In this document: positions 1 through 5,129 of the stretch, piece by piece
Layout of the letters: every line of letters starts with the position of its first letter
How positions within the stretch are numbered: the stretch's first letter is position 1
Assembly: GCA_945956975.1 (NCBI GenBank)
Contig: CAMFKC010000127.1
Span: 1 to 6,665 of the forward strand
DNA: 6,665 bases
Direction: 5' to 3'
Source of the DNA: an uncultured Methylocystaceae bacterium
GTDB taxonomy: Bacteria > Pseudomonadota > Alphaproteobacteria > Rhizobiales > Beijerinckiaceae
The notes under the pieces: generated by a model
What the model saw: the letters and a program-made list of their open reading frames with translations, nothing else
Told to the model about the DNA's origin: nothing
Database searches by the model: none
Program-made: the position numbers and the translations under genes

Positions 1-75
1 GAATTCGAAAGATACGCTGACCTGCTTGTGCGGTCCGCGGCTCGTGCGCGTATGATTGTCGATCTTTTCGAGCAT
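1..75 (-). CDS. metF: methylenetetrahydrofolate reductase, N-terminal 25 codons only (runs off the left edge)
   Basis: The enzyme reduces 5,10-methylenetetrahydrofolate to 5-methyltetrahydrofolate in the cytoplasm, supplying the methyl group for methionine synthase. Only residues 1-25 are visible; they end in VSVSFEF. This matches the start of the first beta strand of the MetF TIM barrel (family motif VSFEFFPP). Glu24 would be the counterpart of the catalytic acid Glu28 of E. coli MetF. The ATG (complement of 73-75) follows the stop codon of the upstream regulator gene after a single base. A purine-rich GGAG lies about 10 bases upstream, inside that gene's last codons, so the two are probably translationally coupled and co-transcribed. 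The window opens on an EcoRI hexamer (GAATTC) that encodes Glu-Phe of the motif, which may be coincidence or a cloning boundary. The call rests on a short but highly characteristic motif plus the known pairing of such regulators with metF. Confidence 0.85.
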   Translation of the reverse strand, partial: MLEKIDNHTRTSRGPHKQVSVSFEF

Positions 76-76
76 G

Positions 77-1099
77 TCAGGCGAACTCCGTCGCGCCTTG
101 CGGCGTCTTGTCGGCAATGAGCCGGCGATCCTGCGCCAGCCAGATGGAAACGGTGAGCTTGCCGCTCGCCTCACGTTTCGGCGCGAGGTCGCGGCGGCCG
201 ATCACGTCGAGGCCGGCGTCGGCGAGCAGGCCCGTGATCTCCTCGTCGGAAAAGCCGAGGCGACGATGCGCGTGCTGTTCGCGCAGGTATTCTTCGCCGT
301 GCGGCGCGAAATCGACGACGATCAGCCGGCCCGACGGACGCAGCGTGCGCGCCGCCTCGCGCAGTGCGCGGGCGGGATCGTCGAGATAGTGCAGCACCTG
401 GTGCAGGATCGCGAGATCGCAGGAATTGCGCTCGACCGGCAGCGCATAGATGTCGCCTTGCCTGAGTTGCGCGTTCCGCACGCCCGCGCGATCGAGATTG
501 GCGCGCGCGACGGAGAGCATGGCGGGCGAAAGGTCGACGCCGATGGCGCGGTCGGCGAGCGGCGCCAGCAGTTCGAGCATCCGCCCCGTGCCGGTGCCGC
601 AATCGAGCAGCTGCTGGATCTGGCCCGCCCCGGCGATCTCGCGCACGGCGCGCTCCACGTCGGCCTCGGGCGCGTGCAGCTTGCGGAGCTGATCCCAGCT
701 CTTCGCGTGGGTCGCGAAGTAGCGCGCGGCATGTTCGGCGCGCTGCTTGCGGATTTCCACCAGCCGCTCCCTGTCGGCGGCGAGCCGCTGATCGTTCGGG
801 TCGAGGCGCGCGGCGATCTCGCGCACGATCTCCGCGCCGGGACCGCTCTGCGCGGCCAGGAAGAAGGCCCAGGCGCCCTCGCGATGGCGCTGGGCGAGCC
901 CGGCCTCCACCAGCAGCTTGAGATGGCGCGACACGCGCGGCTGGGACTGGCCGAGGATCGCCACGAGTTCGGACACGGCCAGTTCCGTCTGCGCGATCAG
1001 GGCGAGGATGCGCAGCCGCGTCTCCTCGCCGGCCGCCGCCATGGCGGTCAGGGCTGCGTCGAGGGAGACTTGCGTGGGCGCGCCGGGAAAAGAGGCCAT
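77..1099 (-). CDS. ArsR-type regulator fused to a SAM-dependent methyltransferase domain (SahR-like methionine-cycle regulator)
   Basis: A 340-residue two-domain protein. Residues about 12-82 form an ArsR winged helix-turn-helix, with recognition helix SQPRVSRHLKLL at 52-63 followed by the wing RHREGAWAFF. After a helical linker (about 100-150), residues 160-265 form a class I methyltransferase fold. Motif I is LLDCGTGTGR (164-173), the acidic end of strand 2 is Asp189 (IGVDLSP), and GDIYALP is at 215-221. The only cysteines are 167 and 227, both outside the DNA-binding domain, so a metal-sensing role is unlikely. In Proteobacteria, ArsR regulators with a SAM/SAH-binding domain (SahR type) control methionine-cycle genes. 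Here metF starts one base downstream and an AT-rich palindrome covers the promoter, so autoregulation in response to SAM or S-adenosylhomocysteine is inferred. Whether the domain still methylates anything cannot be seen. The ATG at 1099 fits the family N-terminus, although no strong Shine-Dalgarno precedes it. Confidence 0.9.
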   Translation of the reverse strand: MASFPGAPTQVSLDAALTAMAAAGEETRLRILALIAQTELAVSELVAILGQSQPRVSRHLKLLVEAGLAQRHREGAWAFFLAAQSGPGAEIVREIAARLDPNDQRLAADRERLVEIRKQRAEHAARYFATHAKSWDQLRKLHAPEADVERAVREIAGAGQIQQLLDCGTGTGRMLELLAPLADRAIGVDLSPAMLSVARANLDRAGVRNAQLRQGDIYALPVERNSCDLAILHQVLHYLDDPARALREAARTLRPSGRLIVVDFAPHGEEYLREQHAHRRLGFSDEEITGLLADAGLDVIGRRDLAPKREASGKLTVSIWLAQDRRLIADKTPQGATEFA

Positions 1100-1119
1100 G
1101 GGCTCGTTCGACTGAAAGA

Positions 1120-1137
1120 TATAAAGATATCTTTATA
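1120..1137. promoter_or_regulatory. 18-bp perfect palindrome, probable operator of the ArsR-methyltransferase/metF operon
   Basis: TATAAAGATATCTTTATA reads the same on both strands and stands out in an otherwise GC-rich window. It lies 20 bp upstream of the regulator ATG. On the transcribed strand an additional ATATCTTT follows directly, making a partial direct repeat of the half-site (ATATCTTTATATCTTT). The palindrome includes the predicted -10 hexamer, so a bound ArsR dimer would block RNA polymerase. A symmetrical AT-rich site upstream of its own gene is typical of ArsR family operators. The bound protein is inferred to be the adjacent regulator. Confidence 0.75.
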
Positions 1138-1159
1138 CGTCTTTTAAGCTGCAAGGCAA
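1132..1159 (-). promoter_or_regulatory. candidate sigma-70 promoter for the ArsR-methyltransferase/metF operon
   Basis: On the minus strand, TTGCCT (complement of 1154-1159) could serve as -35 and TATAAA (complement of 1132-1137) as -10, with a 16-base spacer. Transcription would begin near 1124-1126, giving a leader of roughly 25 bases. The -10 lies inside the palindrome at 1120-1137, and the whole element is downstream of the terminator of the preceding unit, so the operon needs its own promoter here. The -35 is imperfect, so its exact position is tentative. Confidence 0.5.
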
Positions 1160-1170
1160 GGCGTTCGCCA

Positions 1171-1199
1171 AAGAAAACGGCCGGGACTGAGCCCGGCCG
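1171..1199 (-). terminator. rho-independent terminator after the PsiF-like gene
   Basis: The arms CGGCCGGG (1178-1185) and CCCGGCCG (1192-1199) pair perfectly as an 8-bp GC stem around a 6-base loop. On the minus strand the stem is followed by TTTTCTT (complement of 1171-1177), the expected U-tract. No T-run follows on the plus strand, so it acts in the minus direction. It starts 27 bases after the stop codon of the PsiF-like gene and separates that unit from the regulator promoter. Confidence 0.85.
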
Positions 1200-1225
1200 C
1201 GCATCGCTTTGAAAAGTCGATAGAA

Positions 1226-1474
1226 TCAGGACTTTTTGGCGGCCTTCATGCAGTCGCTGCGGAATTTCTTGCGGTCCTTTCCATGCAGGCCCTTGGCGTC
1301 CGCCTGCTTCGAGCATTCCATCGAAGCGGCGCTGCGCGGCTTTTCGGCCTTCGGCGCGGCCTTGGCGGCAGGCGCGGCGGCGGCAGGAGCCGTGGCGGGC
1401 GCAGCCGTCTGGGCGATGGCAGGGGCGCCTGCAAGGAAGGCGAGAGCGGTGGCGGCGAGAATGAGTTTCTTCAT
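1226..1474 (-). CDS. small secreted PsiF-repeat protein
   Basis: An 82-residue exported protein of unknown function. Residues 1-21 form a Sec signal peptide: MKK, then a hydrophobic core LILAATALAFLAG, with signal peptidase I site AIA|Q after Ala21. Residues 22-48 are a low-complexity Ala/Pro/Lys linker. Residues 52-77 match a single PsiF repeat, with Cys54 and Cys75 flanking KQADAKGLHGKDRKKF. The cysteines could form a disulfide in the periplasm. The family is named after E. coli PsiF, a phosphate-starvation-inducible protein, but nothing here shows phosphate control and no Pho box was recognised. An ATG at 1474 with CGGAG eight bases upstream fixes the start. It lies 71 bases downstream of the oxidoreductase gene on the same strand and ends before a strong terminator, so it is probably last in that transcript or a short unit of its own. 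Confidence 0.85.
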   Translation of the reverse strand: MKKLILAATALAFLAGAPAIAQTAAPATAPAAAAPAAKAAPKAEKPRSAASMECSKQADAKGLHGKDRKKFRSDCMKAAKKS

Positions 1475-1515
1475 CTGGATATCTCCGGATCGGCGTTGGC
1501 CGAGCCGGGATATCG

Positions 1516-1536
1516 CGCCGTTCAAGATGAACGGCG
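1516..1536 (-). repeat. intercistronic hairpin between the oxidoreductase and PsiF-like genes
   Basis: CGCCGTTC (1516-1523) and GAACGGCG (1529-1536) form a perfect 8-bp stem with a 5-base loop, starting about 10 bases after the oxidoreductase stop. No T-run follows on the minus strand, so it does not look like a simple terminator. It could be an mRNA stability or processing element, a weak attenuator, or chance in GC-rich DNA. Confidence 0.4.
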
Positions 1537-1545
1537 GATGAAGGC

Positions 1546-2526
1546 TCAGGCCTGCGGCTTGATCACCGGCTTGCCGATCATCTTCCGCGCCAGCATGGCG
1601 GCGATGACCTCGGGCGCTTCGGCGAGCGTGTGGACGCTGTCGGCGCGCGGGTCGATCTTGCCGGCCGCAGCGAGCTCCATCAGCCGCCGGGTGATGCGCG
1701 GCCCATCGTTCACATGGGCGCGCACATGACCGCCCCAGTCGACGCCCACCAGCGAGGCGCGCTTCAACAGAGCCAGATTGAGCGGCAGTTTCGCGATCTC
1801 GCCGGAGGCAAAGCCGATGACCAGATGCCGCCCGCCCGGCGCGAGCGAGCGGAACGCGGCCTCCGACCAAGCGCCGCTGACGGGATCGTAGACGACATCC
1901 AGCCCCTTGCCTTCCAGCGCCTCCGTCAGCGCCTTGCGCCAATCGTCCTGCGTATAGTCGATCGCCTTGTGGGCGCCACGCGTCAGCGCCGCCTGGCGCT
2001 TGTCGTCGGACGAGGCGGCGGCGATGACGGTCGCGCCCATGCCGTGCGCGACATCGATCGCCGCCATGCCGACGCCGCCCGATGCGCCCAGCACCAGCAC
2101 CGTCTCGCCGGCTTTCAGCGCGCCGCAATCCTCGAACCCGTAGATCGCGGTCCCGTAGTTGATGAGCGCGGCGGCGGCGGCGGTCGGGTCGAAATCGTCC
2201 GGCACGACGGCGCAGGCGTTGGCCATCATCAGCGCCTTCTCGGCGAGTCCGCCACCCATCACGAAACCGGCCACCCGCTTGCCCATGAGGTCCGCCGGCG
2301 CGCCCTCGCCGAGCGCGATCACCCGGCCGGCGGCCTCGCTGCCGGGCGTGAACGGCAGCGGGATCTTCACCTGGTACTTGCCCTTCACATGCAGCCCGTC
2401 GACGAAGCCGAGCCCGCAGGCCTCCACCGCAATCAGGATCTGGCCGGGCCCGGGCACGGGGTCTCGGACCTCCTCGAGGCGGAGGTCGTTCGGGCCGGTG
2501 TAGGCGTGGCAACGGATCGCGCGCAT
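1546..2526 (-). CDS. zinc-independent MDR-family NAD(P)H:quinone oxidoreductase-like protein
   Basis: A 326-residue cytoplasmic medium-chain dehydrogenase/reductase of the quinone-oxidoreductase (QOR) branch. It probably reduces quinones or enone-type carbonyls with NAD(P)H; the real substrate is unknown. The N-terminal GroES-like domain spans about 1-125 and contains the family segment PFTPGSEAAGRV at 58-69. The Rossmann domain follows, with the nucleotide-binding motif GASGGVG at 147-153. It has few cysteines and lacks the structural and catalytic zinc ligands of alcohol dehydrogenases, as expected for QOR. Start choice: ATG at 2526 gives the canonical MRAIRCHAY opening. A GTG at 2556 would add ten residues unlike the family and has no Shine-Dalgarno. 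A GAGGA precedes the ATG but is close (3 bases). A weak TCGATT/TATTGT pair with a 16-base spacer (complement of 2555-2582) is the best promoter seen. It is divergent from vapBC and followed by the PsiF-like gene. Confidence 0.88.
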   Translation of the reverse strand: MRAIRCHAYTGPNDLRLEEVRDPVPGPGQILIAVEACGLGFVDGLHVKGKYQVKIPLPFTPGSEAAGRVIALGEGAPADLMGKRVAGFVMGGGLAEKALMMANACAVVPDDFDPTAAAAALINYGTAIYGFEDCGALKAGETVLVLGASGGVGMAAIDVAHGMGATVIAAASSDDKRQAALTRGAHKAIDYTQDDWRKALTEALEGKGLDVVYDPVSGAWSEAAFRSLAPGGRHLVIGFASGEIAKLPLNLALLKRASLVGVDWGGHVRAHVNDGPRITRRLMELAAAGKIDPRADSVHTLAEAPEVIAAMLARKMIGKPVIKPQA

Positions 2527-2591
2527 GGGTCCTCGACAGCTGGAGTGATGCTCCACAATACGCGTCGCAGCTGAGGAATCGAGGGCGCCGA

Positions 2592-2620
2592 TTGACCGGC
2601 CTCCTTTGAAGTATTACTTT
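2592..2620 (+). promoter_or_regulatory. candidate vapBC promoter
   Basis: TTGACC (2592-2597) is a good -35 box. With a 17-base spacer, TACTTT (2615-2620) serves as -10. Transcription would then start about position 2627, exactly at the antitoxin ATG, which fits the lack of any Shine-Dalgarno there. TATTAC (2612-2617) looks more like a -10 but would leave only a 14-base spacer. The -10 region overlaps the left arm of the inverted repeat at 2611-2637, as expected for an autorepressed toxin-antitoxin promoter. Confidence 0.5.
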
Positions 2621-2637
2621 TTCTGGATGAGTAATAC
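2611..2637. promoter_or_regulatory. inverted repeat, probable VapB/VapBC operator
   Basis: GTATTACT (2611-2618) and AGTAATAC (2630-2637) are perfect 8-bp inverted arms separated by 11 bases. The left arm covers the predicted -10 region; the spacer contains the antitoxin ATG and the right arm is coding sequence. AbrB-type antitoxins bind such symmetrical sites at their own promoters, so this is most likely the autoregulatory operator. Its AT-rich composition contrasts with the surroundings. Confidence 0.7.
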
Positions 2638-2911
2638 CAGACTGACGACGGTCACCGTGAAGGGACAGGTCACCTTGCCAAAGGCCGTCCGCGAGGCCGC
2701 CGGAATCCGGCCTGGCGACCGGGTGACCGCGCGGGCGCTTCCCACCGGTGGCGTTCTGGTGGAGCGCAGCGTCCGAGCCGAGCCGGACCCCGCCGCTCTT
2801 GCAGCCGCTCGCAAACGGATCGAGGACGCGGTCGCCGACCTGCACCGTCGGGACATCAGGCCAAACTTGACGACGGACGAACTGATGCGCCTGACGCGGA
2901 GCGATGATTGA
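2627..2911 (+). CDS. vapB: AbrB/SpoVT-type antitoxin (VapB)
   Basis: A 94-residue antitoxin that should neutralise the adjacent PIN toxin and repress the operon. Residues about 3-48 form the swapped-hairpin AbrB DNA-binding domain, with the diagnostic KGQVTLPKAVREAAGIRPGDRV. Residues 55-94 form the toxin-wrapping tail, including TTDELMRLTRSD, a motif common in VapB proteins of this class. The ATG at 2627 gives the usual short N-terminus. An in-frame TTG at 2606 would add seven aromatic residues foreign to the family and would lie upstream of the predicted transcription start. No Shine-Dalgarno precedes the ATG; with the promoter at 2592-2620 the mRNA is predicted to be leaderless. The gene overlaps vapC by three bases. 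Its setting between housekeeping genes suggests a chromosomal, acquired toxin-antitoxin module. Confidence 0.9.
   Translation: MSNTRLTTVTVKGQVTLPKAVREAAGIRPGDRVTARALPTGGVLVERSVRAEPDPAALAAARKRIEDAVADLHRRDIRPNLTTDELMRLTRSDD
2898..2901 (+). promoter_or_regulatory. ribosome binding site of vapC
   Basis: GGAG within the last vapB codons lies six bases before TTG at 2908. An in-frame TGA at 2905-2907 closes the toxin frame just upstream, so no earlier start is possible. The site therefore supports the TTG as the true initiation codon. Confidence 0.75.
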
Positions 2912-3306
2912 CGCTCGTCGACACGAACATACTCATTGACATTCTTTCGCTGGATCCTGTGTGGAGCGCCCGATCGCTGGACGTTTTCGCACGGCGTTCT
3001 GGCGATGGTCCGATGCTGATCGTCGATGCCGTCTATGCGGAATGCGCAGCAAGCTACGAGAGCGCTGACCAGACCACGGCCGCTCTCGCGCAGCTCCAGG
3101 TTCAGCGTACACAAATGTCAGATGCCGCGCTCTGGCGTGCAGGTCGCGCGTTTCTGGAATACCGCCGGCGTGGCGGAACCCGCACGAACGTTCTTCCGGA
3201 CTTTTTTATCGGCGCGCAGGCCGCGGCTCTCGGCGTCCCGCTGCTGACGCGCGACGCCGGACGCTATGCGACTTATTTCCCGGACCTCGAATTGATTACG
3301 CCCTGA
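2908..3306 (+). CDS. vapC: PIN-domain ribonuclease toxin (VapC)
   Basis: A 132-residue PIN-domain protein, full length for VapC. VapC toxins are Mg2+-dependent RNases that typically cut tRNA or rRNA and stop translation when VapB is lost. The four conserved acidic residues are all present: Asp5 (LVDTN), Glu46 (VYAECA), Asp98 (LPDFFIGA) and Asp116 (TRDAGRY). The nuclease is therefore probably active. The start is TTG at 2908, whose last two bases are shared with the antitoxin stop TGA; the weak start codon and coupling should keep toxin synthesis below antitoxin synthesis. Many codons end in A or T (ATA, ATT, CTT, GTT, TTT), less GC-biased than the flanking ettA and oxidoreductase genes, which suggests horizontal origin. 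The stop lies four bases from the convergent ettA stop, with no terminator between. The RNA target cannot be inferred. Confidence 0.92.
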   Translation: MTLVDTNILIDILSLDPVWSARSLDVFARRSGDGPMLIVDAVYAECAASYESADQTTAALAQLQVQRTQMSDAALWRAGRAFLEYRRRGGTRTNVLPDFFIGAQAAALGVPLLTRDAGRYATYFPDLELITP

Positions 3307-3310
3307 CCGC

Positions 3311-4963
3311 TCACCGCGTCAGCTTCTTGTACTTCATCCGGTGCGGCGTCAGGCTTTCCACGCCCAGCCGGCGCTTCTTGTCTTCCTCGTAATCCGCGAA
3401 ATTGCCCTCGAACCATTCGACATGGCTGTCGCCCTCGAAGGCGAGCATGTGGGTCGCGATGCGGTCCAAAAAGAAGCGATCATGCGAGATGATCACCGCG
3501 CAGCCGGCGTAATCCGTCAGCGCGTCTTCCAGCGCGCGCAGCGTTTCGACGTCGAGATCGTTGGTCGGTTCGTCGAGCAGCAGGACGTTGGCGCCCGTCT
3601 TCAGCATCTTGGCGAGGTGCACGCGGTTGCGTTCGCCGCCCGAGAGCTGGCCGACCTTCTTCTGTTGGTCCGGACCCTTGAAGTTGAAGGCGCCGGTATA
3701 GGCGCGCGAATTGATTTCTTTCTTGCCGAGATAGATCACCTCGGCGCCCTCGGAAATTTCCTCCCACACATTGTGGTTGGGATCGAGCGCATCGCGGCTC
3801 TGGTCGACATAGCCGAGCTGCACGCTGTCGCCGATGTCGATCGTGCCGGAATCAGGCTTTTCTGCACCGGTGATCATGCGGAACAGCGTCGTCTTGCCGG
3901 CGCCGTTCGGGCCGATCACGCCGACGATGCCCCCCGGCGGCAGCTTGAACGAGAGATCGTCGATCAGCATCTTGTCGCCGAAGGATTTCGACAGGCCCTT
4001 GAACTCGATGACATTGTTGCCGAGCCGCTCGGCGACGGGAATGACGATCTGCGCCACCGTCGGCTGCCGCTCGTCCTGCTTGGCGACCAGTTCCTCGTAG
4101 CGCTGGATACGCGCCTTGCTCTTGGCCTGGCGCGCCTTCGGGCTCGCCGCGATCCACTCGCTTTCGGCCTCCAGCGCGCGCACGCGCGCCTTGTCCTCGC
4201 TGGCCTCCTGCATCATGCGCCGCTGCTTCTGCTGCAGCCACTTCGTGTAATTGCCCTCGTAGGGAATCCCGCGGCCGCGATCGAGTTCGAGGATCCAGCC
4301 GGTCACATTGTCGAGGAAGTAGCGATCGTGGGTCACGATCAGGATCGCGCCGGGATAATTGCGCAGATGGCCTTCCAGCCAGTTCACCGTCTCGGCGTCG
4401 AGATGGTTGGTCGGTTCGTCCAGCAGCAACAGGTCGGGCTGCTCCAGCAGCAGGCGGCACAAGGCCACGCGGCGGCGCTCGCCGCCCGACAGCTTGGTCA
4501 CGTCGGCGTCGTCGGGCGGGCAGCCCAGCGCGTCCATCGCCTGGTCGATCTGGCTGTCGAGATCCCACAGGCCCTTGGCCTCGATCTCGTCCTGCAGGTT
4601 GGTCATCTCGTCGGCGGTCTCTTCCGAGTAATTCGCCGCGATCTCATTGTAGCGGTCGAGGATCGCCTGCTTGTCGGCGACGCCGAGCATGACGTTCTGG
4701 CGCACCGTCAGATCGGGCTCCAGATGCGGCTCTTGCGGCAGGTAGCCGACGCGGGCGCCTTCTGCGACCCAGCCCTCGCCCTGAAACTCGGTGTCGATGC
4801 CCGCCATGATCCGCAGCAGCGTCGACTTGCCGGAGCCGTTGATGCCGAGCACGCCGATCTTGGCGTCCGGGTAGAAGGACAGGTGGACGTTGTCGAGCAC
4901 CTTCTTGCCGGTCGGATAGGTCTTCGTCAGACCCTGCATGTGATAGATGAACTGGCGCGCCAT
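3311..4963 (-). CDS. ettA: energy-dependent translational throttle protein EttA (ABC-F ATPase)
   Basis: A 550-residue cytoplasmic ABC-F protein (E. coli EttA has 555). It binds the ribosomal E site and gates entry into elongation according to ATP/ADP level. It has two ABC domains and no membrane segments. Domain 1: Walker A GINGSGKST (40-48), signature LSGGE (158-162), Walker B LLLLDEP with catalytic Glu183, switch His212. The arm insertion lies around 90-140. The charged linker at about 240-300 (QQKQRRMMQEASEDKARVRALEAE...) is the P-site tRNA interaction motif. Domain 2: Walker A GPNGAGKTT (351-359), signature LSGGERN (440-446), Walker B LLLDEPTN with Glu465, switch His494. All catalytic residues are intact. 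The start MARQFIYHMQGLTK is the typical alphaproteobacterial one; the Shine-Dalgarno is weak. It is convergent with vapC and divergent from the KAP-like gene. The length and E-site features favour EttA over Uup or other ABC-F members. Confidence 0.96.
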   Translation of the reverse strand: MARQFIYHMQGLTKTYPTGKKVLDNVHLSFYPDAKIGVLGINGSGKSTLLRIMAGIDTEFQGEGWVAEGARVGYLPQEPHLEPDLTVRQNVMLGVADKQAILDRYNEIAANYSEETADEMTNLQDEIEAKGLWDLDSQIDQAMDALGCPPDDADVTKLSGGERRRVALCRLLLEQPDLLLLDEPTNHLDAETVNWLEGHLRNYPGAILIVTHDRYFLDNVTGWILELDRGRGIPYEGNYTKWLQQKQRRMMQEASEDKARVRALEAESEWIAASPKARQAKSKARIQRYEELVAKQDERQPTVAQIVIPVAERLGNNVIEFKGLSKSFGDKMLIDDLSFKLPPGGIVGVIGPNGAGKTTLFRMITGAEKPDSGTIDIGDSVQLGYVDQSRDALDPNHNVWEEISEGAEVIYLGKKEINSRAYTGAFNFKGPDQQKKVGQLSGGERNRVHLAKMLKTGANVLLLDEPTNDLDVETLRALEDALTDYAGCAVIISHDRFFLDRIATHMLAFEGDSHVEWFEGNFADYEEDKKRRLGVESLTPHRMKYKKLTR

Positions 4964-5129
4964 GGGCTCGAACGTCTCGCGGAGAGAGATTGGGGATTGG
5001 CGGTGCTTTTAGCGGCCGCGCCGGCCGGAGGGAAGCATTTTCGCAAAGCAGGCGGGCGCGTCTTCAAATCGACGCATATGCTATTCATGCGGTGCTTTCG
5101 CAGGATTCGAAATTCAAGAGGAGACGCGT
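4964..5129. other. divergent intergenic region between ettA and the KAP-like gene
   Basis: This 166-bp region must hold the promoters of both divergent genes. The ettA-proximal part is GC-rich, with two CGGCCG palindromes around 5012-5027 including a NotI-like hexamer pair. The part at 5061-5118 is AT-richer and contains the 8-bp palindrome GCATATGC (5074-5081) inside the looser repeat CGCAT-9-ATGCG (5073-5091). TATTCA at 5082-5087 is a possible plus-strand -10, but no well-spaced -35 was found. No confident promoter can be assigned in either direction. Confidence 0.35.
5118..5123 (+). promoter_or_regulatory. Shine-Dalgarno of the KAP-like gene
   Basis: GAGGAG lies six bases upstream of GTG at 5130, the strongest ribosome binding site in the window. 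An overlapping GTG at 5128 belongs to another frame that does not give the P-loop protein. The spacing and the frame together set the start at 5130. Confidence 0.8.

Noticed and set aside
77..1099. ArsR as an arsenic or metal sensor
   Set aside because: There are no metal-binding cysteine or histidine clusters in the DNA-binding domain, no resistance genes nearby, and the partner gene is metF.
56..1147. A long plus-strand open frame opposite the ArsR-methyltransferase gene
   Set aside because: The minus-strand product has clear HTH and methyltransferase motifs. The plus-strand translation resembles no family and arises from high-GC antisense codon bias.
2541..2555. Small hairpin TGGAG-5-CTCCA upstream of the oxidoreductase
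   Set aside because: Only 5 bp of stem with no U-tract, and easily expected by chance; not enough for a regulatory call.
2527..2556. GTG start adding ten residues to the oxidoreductase
   Set aside because: The extra residues do not resemble the family N-terminus and no Shine-Dalgarno precedes the GTG.
1630..2574. A 314-codon plus-strand frame opposite the oxidoreductase
   Set aside because: The composition is Arg/Ala/His-rich low-information sequence typical of antisense frames, with no ribosome binding site. The minus-strand MDR protein is unambiguous.
2904..2943. ATG at 2904 as an alternative start near vapC
   Set aside because: It is in another frame and meets a stop after about eleven codons. 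The PIN domain is read only from 2908.
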